From Bacillus albus (GTDB lineage Bacteria > Bacillota > Bacilli > Bacillales > Bacillaceae_G), in the NCBI RefSeq assembly GCF_001884185.1, contig NZ_MAOE01000119.1:1-64000 (forward strand): 64,000 nucleotides of DNA, read 5' to 3'. The notes beneath the pieces are model-generated. The model saw only the letters and a list, made by a program, of their open reading frames with translations, was not told the origin of the DNA and did no database searches. Of this stretch, positions 54,446 to 64,000 are shown piece after piece. Position 1 is the stretch's first letter. The number at the start of each line of letters is the position of its first letter. Made by a program: the position numbers and the translations under genes.

Positions 54446-55831
54446 TTATTCCATCATACTTGCAACTTTTTTAGAGCAGAGAAGAAGTACAACTCCTAGG
54501 ACGATAACGATAATACCAATACTTGCAAATACTTCAAGATAGCCTAATGATTGTGTAAAGGAAGCAAGTTTACCAGCTAACCAGTTAGCCATACCTGAAC
54601 CAGCTAACCATACACCCATTAGTAATGATGCTAATTTAACAGGTGCAATTGCACTTACCATTGATAGACCGATTGGTGATAAGAATAGTTCGCCAATTGT
54701 ATGGAACATATAAGTGATAACGATGAATAATAAGTTTGCTTTAACAGTTATATCAGCTTCACTACTTCCAGTTTTTAGAACCGCTAATGTTAAAACAAGG
54801 TAACCTATACCTAGTAAAATCATACCAAATGCCATTTTTGTTGGTATTTTTAAATCGCCACGCTTTGATTTAGAAAGTTTTAACCATAGCATAGATACGA
54901 ATGGTGCAAGTAGTACGATGAACGCTGGATTAACGGATTGGAACCAAGATGTTGGAACTTCCCATCCAAAAATTGTACGATCAACAAATTTATCTGTATA
55001 AAGTGTTAAAGAACTACCAGCTTGTTCAAAGCCTGCCCAGAAGAATACTACGAAACAAGTTAAAATTACAATTGCCCAAGTGCGATTTTTTTCTTGTTTT
55101 GTTAAAGGTTTCTTTTCGATTGCAGGTTGATTTTTTGTTTTTTTACCAACAACTGTTGTTCCTGCTGTACCAAGGTAGCGAGGAGCTAATAAGTTGAAAA
55201 CAATTTGTCCAATAATCATACCGATACAAGCTGCTAAGAATCCGTATTTATATCCCATAACCATAACGCCATTAACGCTTGTTTTAAAGAAATCTTCTGC
55301 TAAAAATCCACAAATAAGTGGAGCGAAGAAAGCACCTACGTTAATACCCATATAGAAGATAGTAAATGCACTGTCACGGCGTGAATCATTTTCACCATAC
55401 AATTCACCTAGCAGTGTAGAAATATTTGGTTTGAAGAATCCATTACCAATAACTAATAGTATTAATCCAAGGAATAGTCCTGTTTTTGTATTCATGGAGA
55501 ATAGTACAAAGTTTCCGATAGCCATAATAATTCCGCCGAGAGTAATGGCATGGCGTCTTGTGATATAATGATCTGTTAGCCATCCGCCTATAATTGGCAT
55601 GAAATATACTGCCGCTGTAAAAGTACCATATAATTGCACTGCGACTGCCTTATCAAATCCTAACCCGCCACTAACAGCAGCAGTTGTTAAATAAAGAACT
55701 AAAAGGCCACGCATTCCATAATAACTAAATCTTTCCCACATTTCTGTTAAGAACAACAAGTACAACCCTGGTGGATGTTTTTTTGGTGATTGTTGCTCTC
55801 CAGCTTTGTCTAATTTTAAAGCTGCATCCAT
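54446..55831 (-). CDS. POT-family di-/tripeptide:proton symporter
   Basis: A 461-residue MFS-fold transporter with 12-14 helices. Family marks: LFLTEMWERFSYYGMRGLL (ExxER proton site), GGWLTDHYITRRHAI, FTIFYMGINVGAFFAPLICG (PTR2 signature) and GELFLSPIGLSMV. Similar to DtpT. Imports small peptides, useful alongside the secreted protease NprA. ATG 55831 has AGGGGGAAA. A cre-like element near 55993 is too imperfect to call. Confidence 0.92.
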   Translation of the reverse strand: MDAALKLDKAGEQQSPKKHPPGLYLLFLTEMWERFSYYGMRGLLVLYLTTAAVSGGLGFDKAVAVQLYGTFTAAVYFMPIIGGWLTDHYITRRHAITLGGIIMAIGNFVLFSMNTKTGLFLGLILLVIGNGFFKPNISTLLGELYGENDSRRDSAFTIFYMGINVGAFFAPLICGFLAEDFFKTSVNGVMVMGYKYGFLAACIGMIIGQIVFNLLAPRYLGTAGTTVVGKKTKNQPAIEKKPLTKQEKNRTWAIVILTCFVVFFWAGFEQAGSSLTLYTDKFVDRTIFGWEVPTSWFQSVNPAFIVLLAPFVSMLWLKLSKSKRGDLKIPTKMAFGMILLGIGYLVLTLAVLKTGSSEADITVKANLLFIVITYMFHTIGELFLSPIGLSMVSAIAPVKLASLLMGVWLAGSGMANWLAGKLASFTQSLGYLEVFASIGIIVIVLGVVLLLCSKKVASMME

Positions 55832-56212
55832 TTTTGTTTCCCCCTAATCCTGTATAACGGATATTTATGTAATCATTTTAATTTACAAAATATTTAGAAG
55901 TCAATAGAATTATATGGAAATAGAAAGAAAATTTCTAAAAAGGTTCTATTTTTCTTCAACCGTTACTGTATTTTGCCCTGAAAACGAGATGATAAGCGTT
56001 TTCAAATGTAATAATTGAATTCTAAAAGAAAATAAAATAGTGATTAATCAGAAAATTTAGATTAAAATATTTATTCTGATATAGAGAAAATATATTCTAT
56101 TTACTTTTATAATATAACATATTGGGAATAAAAATACAAAACGAAATAATGTGACATTTAGGTGAATTGAAAAAACAACTCCCTCTGATGGAGGGAGTTG
56201 GCTACAGATGTA
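55832..56212. other. 381-bp intergenic region between peptide transporter and siderophore-binding genes
   Basis: Contains the promoter zone of the peptide transporter gene and the terminator of the siderophore-binding gene (56175-56201). The middle is very AT-rich and holds no gene I can support. Confidence 0.5.
56168..56201 (-). terminator. Terminator of the siderophore-binding gene
   Basis: CAACTCCCTC and GAGGGAGTTG with a 5-base loop; TTTTTTC follows on the minus strand. Confidence 0.88.
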
Positions 56213-57181
56213 TTATTTAACAAAGCGTTTTTCAATGTCATCTAACATTAAGTTAGCAGCTATTACACCGCCAGCTGTATTCCAAATTACATCGTCAACT
56301 TTATATACTTTATTATTTTTTGAAGCATTTAAATTTTTGAATAGTGGATCGTTTATATAATCTTTCTCTAATTCCGATCCCTTTGTCTCATTACCTTTAT
56401 CGTATGTGAAGTAGAAAATGATATCTCCATCCATTGCAGAGATACGTTCTTTAGACACATTACGTTCTGCAAAGTCATTTTTATTTTGATCACCAGGACG
56501 TTTAAATCCAAGCTCTTTTAAAATAACACCAGAGAATGTATCACCGTGATAAATACGAACATCACCAGGCATGAAACGGACCATAGAGATTTCCTGATTT
56601 ACTTGATCTCCAAGTTTTCCTTTTAAATCTTTTATACGTTTTTCGTAATCAGCTAAAACGTTTTGACCTTCTTTTTCTTTATTAACTGCTTTTGCATAAA
56701 GTTTGAAATTATCCTTCCATTCACCACGAAGTGTTTCTGAAAAGACAGTAGGAGCGATGCCTTTTAACTGCTCGTATACTTTCTCATGGCGAAGTTTGTT
56801 ACCGATGATTAGGTCAGGTTTTAAAGAAGCGATTGTTTCCACATTAACTTGAAGCTCGGTACCGACAGTTTTTACATCTTTTAGCTTATCTTTCGTATGT
56901 GGATACCACGGGTTCCCGGTAGGTGCTTCAGCAGCTCCTACTGGCGTTACACCAAGGGCAAGTAAAGCTTCTGTTCCTTCATTTGTTAAGACAACGATAC
57001 GTTTAGGATTAGCAGGAACTTCTGTTTTACCCATTGCATGTTCAACCGTAATCATGTCTTTTTTATTATCTTCTTTTGTAGATTCTTCTTTGTTATTTGA
57101 TTTCCCACAAGCACTTAAAAGTAGTGAAAATGCCAGTAAAAATACAAATAATGTAAACGATTTCTTTCTCATGAAATTCAT
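56213..57181 (-). CDS. Ferric-siderophore/citrate-binding lipoprotein (YfmC/FecB-like)
   Basis: A 322-residue cluster-8 substrate-binding protein. Lipoprotein signal with lipobox LSAC at about residue 22-25, then two lobes joined by a long helix: ITVEHAMGKTEVPANPKRIV, NEGTEALLALGVTPVGA, and LKPDLIIGNK in the first; WNTAGGVIAANLMLDDIEKRF at the end. It hands an iron(III) chelate to the FecCD permease encoded opposite. The closest kind I recall is the ferric citrate binder YfmC, but the chelate is inferred. Shares a Fur-controlled divergent promoter with the permease operon. Confidence 0.88.
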   Translation of the reverse strand: MNFMRKKSFTLFVFLLAFSLLLSACGKSNNKEESTKEDNKKDMITVEHAMGKTEVPANPKRIVVLTNEGTEALLALGVTPVGAAEAPTGNPWYPHTKDKLKDVKTVGTELQVNVETIASLKPDLIIGNKLRHEKVYEQLKGIAPTVFSETLRGEWKDNFKLYAKAVNKEKEGQNVLADYEKRIKDLKGKLGDQVNQEISMVRFMPGDVRIYHGDTFSGVILKELGFKRPGDQNKNDFAERNVSKERISAMDGDIIFYFTYDKGNETKGSELEKDYINDPLFKNLNASKNNKVYKVDDVIWNTAGGVIAANLMLDDIEKRFVK

Positions 57182-57264
57182 TATGTACCCCCTACATATT
57201 GATAATTTTTTTCAATAGCAAGCATGATATTAAGCCTTTATCTTTTGAATGTCAATATATATAT

Positions 57265-57301
57265 TGAAAATAATTCTCATTGTCGTTGACAATGGGAATT
57301 A
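57265..57301. promoter_or_regulatory. Fur box region controlling the divergent iron-uptake genes
   Basis: TGAAAATAATTCTCA (57265-57279) matches the 7-1-7 Fur motif TGATAAT-N-ATTATCA in 13 of 15 positions. It overlaps a longer near-perfect inverted repeat, AATTCTCATTGTC and GACAATGGGAATT (57272-57300). Fe-loaded Fur should repress both directions. Confidence 0.8.
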
Positions 57302-57352
57302 AGTTGAAATACACTTACAACGTATCATTATACATTGAAGGGGAAAAGCTGC

Positions 57353-58357
57353 ATGTTATTAAAAACAAATCAAGCAAAATGGATTGGATTATTTGTTGGA
57401 ATCATTGCAGTCATTATTTGTATTTGGGGAAGTATTATTTTCGGATATACAAATACGAGTTGGAAATTAGCGTTAGATGCTTTTTTCCATTTTAATGGTT
57501 CCAATGAACATATTATTATTCAAAATGTGCGTCTACCAAGGGCGTTAATTGCAGCTAGTGTTGGTGCTAGTTTAGCCATTGCTGGTTGTCTTATGCAAAC
57601 GTTAACGAAGAATCCACTTGCTTCTCCAGATTTTATTGGATTAAATTCAGGTGCTGCGTTTTTCATAGTTGTAGCAATTGTTATTTTTTCCGTGACATCA
57701 TTATCAGCTTTCACGTGGATTGCTTTTTTAGGAGCTGCAATTGCAGCTGTGCTTGTATTTGCTTCTAGTTCTTTAGGGAAAGAAGGGACAACGCCTCTTA
57801 AGTTAACATTAGCAGGGGTCGCAATCAGTGCGTTATTTTCATCATTAACACAAGGGTTACTTGTATTAAATGAAAAAGCGATGGAAGAGGTATTATTTTG
57901 GCTTGCCGGATCTGTGCAAGGAAGAAAGTTAGAAATTTTACAATCTGTATTCCCGTATTTATTAGTAGGCTGGATCGCATCTCTTATGATGGCAGGGAAA
58001 GTAAATACATTAATGATGGGGGAAGATGTTGCAAAAGGGCTTGGACAACGAACGATTTTAATAAAATCATTCGTACTACTTATTATTGTCCTGCTATCTG
58101 GTGGTTCAGTTGCGGTCGCTGGTCCAATTGGGTTTATTGGTATTGTTACCCCGCATTTTGCCAGATTTCTTGTTGGGGTCGATCACAGATGGAGAGTACC
58201 GTATAGCGGCTTGTTAGGTGCAATACTATTAATCTTAGCTGATATAGCAGCAAGATATGTCATTATGCCACAAGAAGTACCGGTAGGAGTTATGACAGCA
58301 TTTATCGGAGCTCCATTCTTTATTTATATTGCACGTAAGAGAGGGCTTAGCAAATGA
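57353..58357 (+). CDS. FecCD-family iron ABC permease, subunit 1
   Basis: A 334-residue permease with about ten helices. BtuC/FecCD marks: VRLPRALIAASVGASLAIAG, LMQTLTKNPLASPDFIG, and the EAA-like cytosolic loop VAGPIGFIGIVTPHFARFLVG (each recognised in pieces). ATG 57353 with AAGGGGA is preferred to the TTG 18 bp upstream. Pairs with the next gene to form the channel. Its stop overlaps the next start, so the two are made in step. Confidence 0.92.
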   Translation: MLLKTNQAKWIGLFVGIIAVIICIWGSIIFGYTNTSWKLALDAFFHFNGSNEHIIIQNVRLPRALIAASVGASLAIAGCLMQTLTKNPLASPDFIGLNSGAAFFIVVAIVIFSVTSLSAFTWIAFLGAAIAAVLVFASSSLGKEGTTPLKLTLAGVAISALFSSLTQGLLVLNEKAMEEVLFWLAGSVQGRKLEILQSVFPYLLVGWIASLMMAGKVNTLMMGEDVAKGLGQRTILIKSFVLLIIVLLSGGSVAVAGPIGFIGIVTPHFARFLVGVDHRWRVPYSGLLGAILLILADIAARYVIMPQEVPVGVMTAFIGAPFFIYIARKRGLSK

Positions 58358-59412
58358 AGAAGTATATTCCGTTTCGTATAGGAAAAGGCGGGCTCTCGTT
58401 TTTAATGTATAAACGAGCTTGTCTCGTCTTATTCAGTTTACTAGTTGTTTTAATAGGATTGTTTTTTGCGAGTGCAGGTATGGGAGACATGAAAATTGCT
58501 CCTTATGATGTATGGCAAGCGATTACTGGAAATGGCGATGCGATGTCCAATATGGTTGTAAATAAGTTTCGTATGCCGCGTATTTTAATTGCTATCCTTG
58601 TAGGCATCGCACTTGCTGTAGCAGGATGTATTTTACAAGGGCTCGTTCGAAATCCACTTGCTTCTCCGGATATTATCGGGATTACAGGTGGTGCAAGTGT
58701 TGCAGTTGTATTATTTTTAGCTATATTTAGTGATAAAAATAATGCGCTAACTGTAAGCATTCATTATATGCCGTTAGCCGCTTTTATTGGGGCAACGATT
58801 GTAGCACTTTTTGTATATTTATTTGCATGGAGAAATGACGGATTATCACCGATTAGTCTTGTTTTAATTGGTGTTGGCTTTTGGGCATTAACGAAAGCGG
58901 CAACGACTTTGTTTATGTTGTTAGCGCCAATTTACCAAGCGAGTCAAGCGAATGTATGGATTACGGGTACTGTTTACGGTTCTTCATGGCAAAACGTCAT
59001 GGTACTTGCGCCGTGGGTTCTCATTTTAACGGTAATATCGTTTATAGCTGCTAGACATTTAAATGCGCAAGAGCTAGGGGATGATATTGCGGTAGGGCTT
59101 GGTGTTCCTTTAACGAAGTCACGCATATTTATGTTATTACTTAGTACAGCTTTAATTGGTGGAGCAGTTGCCTTTGCTGGAGGAATTGGATTTGTCGGTT
59201 TAATGGCACCTCATATTTCACGAAGACTAGTTGGTTCTTTATACGGTGCATTACTCCCGGTTGCGGCGATCGTTGGTGCAATTTTAGTACTTGCTGCAGA
59301 TTTAATTGGGCGTACAGTTTTCACCCCACTTGAAATTCCAGCAGGGGTATTTACATCAGCAATTGGTGCACCTTATTTTATTTATTTACTTTATAAAAGT
59401 CGGAATTCATAA
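58354..59412 (+). CDS. FecCD-family iron ABC permease, subunit 2
   Basis: A 352-residue partner permease: FRMPRILIAILVGIALAVAG, ILQGLVRNPLASPDIIG, FVGLMAPHISRRLVG. The ATG overlaps the previous stop (ATGA), giving translational coupling. A short N-terminal extension (about 15 residues) precedes the first helix. Confidence 0.92.
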   Translation: MKKYIPFRIGKGGLSFLMYKRACLVLFSLLVVLIGLFFASAGMGDMKIAPYDVWQAITGNGDAMSNMVVNKFRMPRILIAILVGIALAVAGCILQGLVRNPLASPDIIGITGGASVAVVLFLAIFSDKNNALTVSIHYMPLAAFIGATIVALFVYLFAWRNDGLSPISLVLIGVGFWALTKAATTLFMLLAPIYQASQANVWITGTVYGSSWQNVMVLAPWVLILTVISFIAARHLNAQELGDDIAVGLGVPLTKSRIFMLLLSTALIGGAVAFAGGIGFVGLMAPHISRRLVGSLYGALLPVAAIVGAILVLAADLIGRTVFTPLEIPAGVFTSAIGAPYFIYLLYKSRNS

Positions 59413-59424
59413 AGGGAGATGAAT

Positions 59425-60246
59425 ATGCAAAAAGCATTGGAGACGAAACGCTTGACGTTGTCTTATGGTGAAACAATTATTATTGATGAGTTGAATTTAG
59501 AAATTCCAAAAGGTGAAATTACAATCTTTATCGGCTCTAACGGTTGCGGGAAATCAACTTTATTGCGTTCACTAGCTAGATTATTAAAACCAACAACTGG
59601 TGACATTTTGTTAGATAATCAAGCCATTCAAAGTATGCAAACGAAGCAAATCGCTCGTCAAATGGCAATTTTACCGCAAGGACCGCAAGCGCCAGAAGGG
59701 CTTACAGTATTGCAACTTGTAAAGCAAGGGCGTTATCCGTATCAAACATGGCTGAAGCAATGGTCAGAAAAAGATGAGGAAATGGTACAGAAAGCACTTG
59801 CAGCAACAGGGATGACAGAATTTGCTGAGCGTGATGTGCATGCTCTTTCAGGTGGACAACGTCAACGGGCTTGGATTGCAATGACGCTTGCACAAGATAC
59901 AGATATTATTTTATTGGATGAGCCTACTACCTATTTAGATATGACTCACCAAATTGAAGTGTTAGATTTATTATTCGAATTAAATGAAACAGAACAAAGA
60001 ACAATTGTCATGGTATTACACGATTTAAATTTAGCATGTCGTTATGCAGACAATATTGTAGCCATTCAAGATAAACAAATATATGCACAAGGTAAACCTG
60101 AAGAAGTAGTAGATGAAAAGCTAGTACGTGATGTATTCCGAATGGAGTGTCAAATTAGTACGGATCCATTATTTGGGACGCCACTTTGTATCCCGCATGG
60201 AAGAGGAAGACGTGTAGTTAAAGAAGTAGCTCAGGCAATGAGATAA
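59425..60246 (+). CDS. Iron-chelate ABC transporter ATPase (FecE/YfmF-like)
   Basis: A 273-residue ATPase with Walker A GSNGCGKSTLLRSL (about residues 36-49), Q-loop, signature LSGGQRQRAWIAMTLAQ, Walker B IILLDEPT and switch His (VLHDLNLACRYA). ATG 59425 is chosen because AAAGGGAG is too close to the ATG six bases earlier. It powers the two permeases. A terminator shared with the methyltransferase gene ends the operon. Confidence 0.93.
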   Translation: MQKALETKRLTLSYGETIIIDELNLEIPKGEITIFIGSNGCGKSTLLRSLARLLKPTTGDILLDNQAIQSMQTKQIARQMAILPQGPQAPEGLTVLQLVKQGRYPYQTWLKQWSEKDEEMVQKALAATGMTEFAERDVHALSGGQRQRAWIAMTLAQDTDIILLDEPTTYLDMTHQIEVLDLLFELNETEQRTIVMVLHDLNLACRYADNIVAIQDKQIYAQGKPEEVVDEKLVRDVFRMECQISTDPLFGTPLCIPHGRGRRVVKEVAQAMR

Positions 60247-60278
60247 AAAAACGATGAGTGATTCATCGTTTTTTTTAT
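60245..60278. terminator. Bidirectional terminator between iron ABC operon and methyltransferase
   Basis: AAAAAAACGATGA and TCATCGTTTTTTT with a GTGAT loop. Confidence 0.88.
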
Positions 60279-61006
60279 TTGGTACAAGAAAATAAGAGGA
60301 AGAGAGGGATTCGTAAGCGCCGTTTATACTCTTCTTCATTTTGAAAATAGGTTGGATTTGGCATAGCTTCTTTTAATGATGTAATGGTAAATCCGGTTTG
60401 CAGTAATAATGTGAAATACTCTTCCGTTGTACGATGATATTTAATAACTTCTTGATCAATCCAAGGTTCAACGCGTTTTCCCATTTTAAAATAATCATCG
60501 ACGAGCCAACTCGTTCTTTTTCCGCTCGTTTGCAAGCTTTCGAATGAAGAGGTAATAACAGGGTGTTGAACGCTAAAAGTAAAGGTTCCATTTGTTTTTA
60601 ACGTTTCGTACACATTTTGAAAAATGATAGGAAGATGTTCAATATAATGTAAGGCGAGTCTAGATGTTACTAAATCAAAAGTAGCAGGAGGGTATGTGTA
60701 GTCTTTGAGGTTTAAAAAATGGACAATCCCATTTTTATTTTCTAGTTGTTTTTTAGCTTTTTCATACATAAGTTCGGAGCCTTCAATACCGGTGTAAGAG
60801 TGGCAGTCTTTTTCTAATAATTCCTTGCCAAATTTTGCGTCACCGCAGCCTAAATCGAGGATTTTCTTTCCTTTCACATTACCAATGAGTTGAAAGAAGG
60901 CTGGTTTTTCAAGTGATTCATTTGGGCTATTTTCTCGGTATCTTCGTTTCATATATTGTTTAAAAAATGCTTCGTTATTATATACATCAGATTCAGTAAA
61001 TGCCAT
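60275..61006 (-). CDS. Class I SAM-dependent methyltransferase
   Basis: A 243-residue enzyme of the Methyltransf_11/25 type. Motif I KKILDLGCGDAKFGKELL (about residues 49-66), acidic end of beta-2 at TGIEGSELM, motif post-I FDLVTSRLALHYIEHL. The substrate is not evident; similar proteins methylate small molecules. Single gene, ATG with AAGGGGG. Confidence 0.88.
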   Translation of the reverse strand: MAFTESDVYNNEAFFKQYMKRRYRENSPNESLEKPAFFQLIGNVKGKKILDLGCGDAKFGKELLEKDCHSYTGIEGSELMYEKAKKQLENKNGIVHFLNLKDYTYPPATFDLVTSRLALHYIEHLPIIFQNVYETLKTNGTFTFSVQHPVITSSFESLQTSGKRTSWLVDDYFKMGKRVEPWIDQEVIKYHRTTEEYFTLLLQTGFTITSLKEAMPNPTYFQNEEEYKRRLRIPLFLLFSCTK

Positions 61007-61096
61007 GATTGAAGCCCCCTTAAATATTTTTTTTATTCTACCAAATATGAAAAGTAAATGATAGATTTCTTGTAATGAATCATATATAATCTAGAA

Positions 61097-61112
61097 TTGT
61101 AAGCGGTTACTT
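61097..61112 (+). promoter_or_regulatory. cre-like box before kbl-tdh
   Basis: TTGTAAGCGGTTACTT matches WTGNAANCGNWNNCAW except for one base (T for A near the end). About 108 bp before kbl, in the promoter zone. Confidence 0.5.
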
Positions 61113-61219
61113 TAAACTATTTTTCTATAATAAATTCTGAAAACGTGTTAAGCTAGTAGAGGGATTATTAGAACTATTAAGACAATAATTCGCTTACATG
61201 AACGATGGGAGGCTTTACG

Positions 61220-62410
61220 ATGTCTAGTAAAACACTTGCGAAATTTTTAGAAGAAAATTTAGAGGATTTAAAATCAAAGGGGCTCTATAACGTAATTGAT
61301 CCGCTTGAGAGTTCAAATGGACCGATCATTACAATTGGCGGAAAAGAATATATTAACTTATCTTCAAACAACTATCTTGGATTAGCAACAGATAGCCGTT
61401 TGCAAGAAGCAGCAATTGGTGCAATTCATAAGTACGGTGTTGGGGCAGGAGCTGTTCGTACAATTAACGGTACTTTAGATTTGCATATTAAATTAGAAGA
61501 GACAATTGCAAAGTTTAAACATACAGAAGCGGCAATTGCTTACCAATCAGGATTTAACTGTAATATGGCAGCGATTTCAGCCGTTATGGATAAAAATGAT
61601 GCAATTCTTTCAGACGAATTAAACCATGCTTCTATTATTGATGGTAGTCGTCTATCAAAGGCAAAAATTATTGTTTATAAACATTCGGATATGGAAGATT
61701 TACGCCAAAAAGCAATCGCGGCGAAAGAATCAGGTCTTTACAATAAATTAATGGTAATTACAGACGGTGTCTTCTCAATGGATGGAGATGTTGCAAAACT
61801 ACCAGAAATTGTTGAGATTGCAGAAGAATTAGATTTAATGACATATGTAGACGATGCACACGGTTCAGGTGTACTTGGAAAAGGTGCAGGAACTGTAAAG
61901 CACTTCGGTCTATCTGATAAAGTTGATTTCCAAATTGGTACATTATCAAAAGCAATTGGGGTAATTGGTGGATATGTAGCAGGGAAACAAAACTTAATTG
62001 ACTGGTTAAAAGTTCGTTCACGTCCATTCTTATTCTCTACAGCATTAACACCAGCTGATGCAGCAGCTTGCATGAGATCAATTGAAATCTTAATGGAAAG
62101 CACAGAGTTACATGATCGTTTATGGGAAAATGGTCGTTATTTAAAACAAGGGTTAAAAGAACTTGGTTTTAACATTGGAGAAAGTGAAACGCCAATTACA
62201 CCTTGTATTATAGGTGACGAAGTGTTAACACAAGAATTTAGTAAACGTCTAAATGAAGAAGGCGTATACGCAAAATCTATCGTGTTCCCAACTGTAGCTA
62301 AAGGAACAGGTCGTGTTCGTAATATGCCTACAGCAGCTCATACGAAAGAAATGTTAGATGAAGCAATTCGTAAGTATGAAAAAGTAGGAAAAGAAATGGG
62401 CATCATTTAA
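61220..62410 (+). CDS. kbl: Glycine C-acetyltransferase (2-amino-3-ketobutyrate CoA ligase)
   Basis: A 396-residue PLP enzyme of the alpha-oxoamine synthase family. It splits 2-amino-3-ketobutyrate with CoA into glycine and acetyl-CoA, the second step of threonine breakdown. Seen: [43 protein letters not shown], and the PLP Lys in [13 protein letters not shown]. Kbl rather than BioF or HemA is favoured by the adjacent threonine dehydrogenase gene 44 bp downstream. ATG 61220 has GGGAGGC. Confidence 0.93.
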   Translation: MSSKTLAKFLEENLEDLKSKGLYNVIDPLESSNGPIITIGGKEYINLSSNNYLGLATDSRLQEAAIGAIHKYGVGAGAVRTINGTLDLHIKLEETIAKFKHTEAAIAYQSGFNCNMAAISAVMDKNDAILSDELNHASIIDGSRLSKAKIIVYKHSDMEDLRQKAIAAKESGLYNKLMVITDGVFSMDGDVAKLPEIVEIAEELDLMTYVDDAHGSGVLGKGAGTVKHFGLSDKVDFQIGTLSKAIGVIGGYVAGKQNLIDWLKVRSRPFLFSTALTPADAAACMRSIEILMESTELHDRLWENGRYLKQGLKELGFNIGESETPITPCIIGDEVLTQEFSKRLNEEGVYAKSIVFPTVAKGTGRVRNMPTAAHTKEMLDEAIRKYEKVGKEMGII

Positions 62411-62454
62411 GTAAGGGCATCTTTTGAATAGCTTGCAAATGAGGAGTGGGGAAA

Positions 62455-63420
62455 ATGAAAAAAATTCTAGTAACCGGTTCTTTAGGGCAAATTGGTTCTG
62501 AATTAGTAATGAAACTTCGTGATGTATACGGTGCATCAAATGTTATTGCAACAGATATTCGTGAAACAGATAGTGCAGTAGTAACATCTGGTCCATTTGA
62601 AACGTTAGATGTAACAGATGGACAAAAACTACATGATATCGCAAAGCGTAATGAAGTAGATACAATTATTCATTTAGCAGCTTTACTTTCAGCAACAGCA
62701 GAAAAAAATCCGTTATTTGCATGGAATTTAAATATGGGTGGACTTGTAAATGCATTAGAAGCGGCTCGTGAATTAAACTGTAAGTTTTTCACGCCAAGTT
62801 CTATCGGTGCATTCGGTCCATCAACGCCGAAAGATAATACACCACAAGATACAATTCAGCGTCCTACTACGATGTATGGGGTAAACAAAGTAGCAGGAGA
62901 ATTATTATGTGATTATTATCATCAAAAATTTGGCGTTGATACGCGCGGTGTACGTTTCCCTGGTTTAATTTCTTACGTAGCTCCTCCAGGAGGCGGAACA
63001 ACTGATTATGCAGTTGAAATTTATTATGAGGCGATTAAAAAAGGCACATACACCTCATACATTGCAGAAGGAACATACATGGATATGATGTATATGCCAG
63101 ATGCTTTACAAGCGATCATTTCATTAATGGAAGCTGATCCAAATAAACTTGTGCATAGAAACGCGTTCAATATTACAGCAATGAGCTTTGAGCCAGAGCA
63201 AATCGCAGCATCCATTCGTAAACACATTCCGACGTTTACAATGGATTACGCTGTAGATCCTGCTCGTCAAACAATCGCTGATAGCTGGCCAAACTCTATT
63301 GATGCAACAGCAGCGATGAACGAGTGGGGCTTTAAAGCAGAATACGATTTAGACAAAATGACAACGGACATGTTGGCTAAGTTAAAAAAAAAGCTCACAG
63401 CTGAGTTAGTGACGAATTAA
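62455..63420 (+). CDS. L-threonine 3-dehydrogenase, short-chain (epimerase-like) type
   Basis: A 321-residue NAD-dependent SDR enzyme: Rossmann [11 protein letters not shown] (residues 8-18), [18 protein letters not shown], catalytic Ser and YxxxK in PSSIGAFGP and [10 protein letters not shown], and VRFPGLISY. This is the SDR form of threonine dehydrogenase known from Firmicutes and archaea, not the zinc MDR form of E. coli. With Kbl it turns threonine into glycine and acetyl-CoA. ATG 62455 with GAGGAG is preferred over GTG 62446. Confidence 0.92.
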   Translation: MKKILVTGSLGQIGSELVMKLRDVYGASNVIATDIRETDSAVVTSGPFETLDVTDGQKLHDIAKRNEVDTIIHLAALLSATAEKNPLFAWNLNMGGLVNALEAARELNCKFFTPSSIGAFGPSTPKDNTPQDTIQRPTTMYGVNKVAGELLCDYYHQKFGVDTRGVRFPGLISYVAPPGGGTTDYAVEIYYEAIKKGTYTSYIAEGTYMDMMYMPDALQAIISLMEADPNKLVHRNAFNITAMSFEPEQIAASIRKHIPTFTMDYAVDPARQTIADSWPNSIDATAAMNEWGFKAEYDLDKMTTDMLAKLKKKLTAELVTN

Positions 63421-63422
63421 TA

Positions 63423-63457
63423 GGAAGGGTCGATTCTTAGGAATCGACCCTTTTGTT
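63423..63457 (+). terminator. Terminator of kbl-tdh
   Basis: AAGGGTCGATTC and GAATCGACCCTT with TTAG loop, then TTGTTTG. Confidence 0.85.
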
Positions 63458-63531
63458 TGTATTTTAGGAATATACAAATAATTACAAGCGTGATAGAATG
63501 AGTTAATTTGTGCATAAAGGGGAGAGATACA

Positions 63532-64000
63532 ATGGAGAAATGGGAGTTAGCAAAGGAAATTTACAATACGTCACGTTTAACGGGAACATTTAAACTTCGA
63601 TCAGGACAAGTATCAAATCAATACTTTGACAAGTACTTATTTGAATCTAATCCAGTACTGTTATTAGAAATTGCTAAACAGTTGAAAGAGCTCATTCCTC
63701 CTGATACAGAAGTACTCGCAGGTTTAGAAATGGGAGGAATTCCAGTAGCAACAGCATTATCTTTACAAACAGGTATACCAGTTGTATTTGTAAGAAAAGA
63801 AGCGAAGAAGTATGGTACATGTAAGTTAGCAGAAGGCGTTAATATTGCTGGAAAAAATGTTTGTGTTGTTGAGGATGTTATTACGACAGGCGGTCAAATA
63901 TTATTAAGTACGAAAGATTTAAGAGAACTAGGTGCGAAAGTATATCATGTTTTAGGCGTGATTGAACGAACGAAAGAGGGAAAAGAAAACTTATTAGAAG
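63532..64000 (+). CDS. Orotate phosphoribosyltransferase-like protein (partial, runs off the window)
   Basis: ATG 63532 follows GGGGAGAG and opens a frame still open after 156 codons. The N-terminal MEKWELAKEIYNTSRLTGTF and the SGQVSNQYFDKY region match orotate phosphoribosyltransferases, as does the PRPP loop VCVVEDVITTGGQIL (about residues 103-117); LEMGGIPVA and VRKEAKKYGT complete the fold. The enzyme makes OMP from orotate and PRPP. It stands apart from a pyr operon, so it is probably a second OPRT or a related base-salvage enzyme. Confidence 0.85.
   Translation, partial: MEKWELAKEIYNTSRLTGTFKLRSGQVSNQYFDKYLFESNPVLLLEIAKQLKELIPPDTEVLAGLEMGGIPVATALSLQTGIPVVFVRKEAKKYGTCKLAEGVNIAGKNVCVVEDVITTGGQILLSTKDLRELGAKVYHVLGVIERTKEGKENLLE

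Noticed and set aside
55985..56005. cre box before the peptide transporter
   Set aside because: The GATAAGCGTTTTCA stretch fits only with two mismatches or an extra base.

Overview
The window reads as a chromosomal segment of a Bacillus cereus group bacterium. The reasons are the AT-rich sequence, strong AAGGAGG-type ribosome sites, many start-proximal TTG/GTG codons, two bcr1-type repeats flanked by TTTAT, an H-type spore protein, and an NprR-NprX-NprA quorum-sensing locus. There are no rRNA or tRNA genes, no CRISPR array and no prophage. The only transposase is the tail end of an IS3-family element at the extreme left edge. Starts were re-chosen wherever a better ribosome site lies inside the longest frame.

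Region by region. 1-5 kb: IS3 end, CitMHS transporter, biotinyl-like small protein, NosL-like and ankyrin lipoproteins, a 27-aa peptide gene on the minus strand, and a metallophosphatase. 5-9 kb: an OmpR-type two-component system beside a secreted repeat protein and a C39-like membrane protease. 9-16.5 kb: a chemoreceptor, then a malate module (sensor kinase MalK, regulator MalR, transporter MaeN, malic enzyme) and a second 27-aa peptide gene. 16.5-24 kb: lipoprotein, drug/metabolite transporter with a divergent MocR regulator, two GNAT paralogues flanking a second two-component system and two tiny membrane proteins, and a complete bcr1 element. 24-29 kb: formate dehydrogenase (fdhD, fdhA-like, DUF1641). 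29-34 kb: membrane GDPD, alanine dehydrogenase, amino acid permease. 34-37 kb: cadC-cadA metal efflux. 37-42 kb: pncB, nprR-nprX-nprA, DedA/TVP38. 42.5-43.8 kb: a lipoprotein carrying a bacterial RNase A-like (CdiA-CT type) domain with a candidate immunity gene. 43.8-49.5 kb: VanW protein, LCP protein, nucleoside transporter, glyoxalase-like protein, CNNM/HlyC transporter and a shortened bcr1. 49.8-56 kb: aspartase, lactate permease under tandem Rex/Fnr-type operators, ArsR regulator, sspH, peptide transporter. 56-60 kb: ferric-siderophore/citrate ABC system around a Fur-like box. 60-64 kb: methyltransferase, kbl-tdh threonine degradation, and an orotate phosphoribosyltransferase cut by the window edge.

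Themes. Carbon control is dense: CcpA (cre) boxes match in front of the CitMHS transporter and aspartase, with near matches before maeN, fdhA and kbl, so organic acids and amino acids feeding C4 metabolism look jointly repressed by good sugars. The most intriguing signals are (i) the lipoprotein RNase A-like toxin/immunity pair, and (ii) a family of very short genes (27, 27 and 29 codons), each with an inverted repeat TTACAACAATGTAA exactly 45 bp upstream of a TATACT -10. The same repeat also sits before the VanW gene, suggesting an envelope-stress regulon of micropeptides. The NprX peptide core here (TSDIYG) differs from the well-known KPDIVG type.
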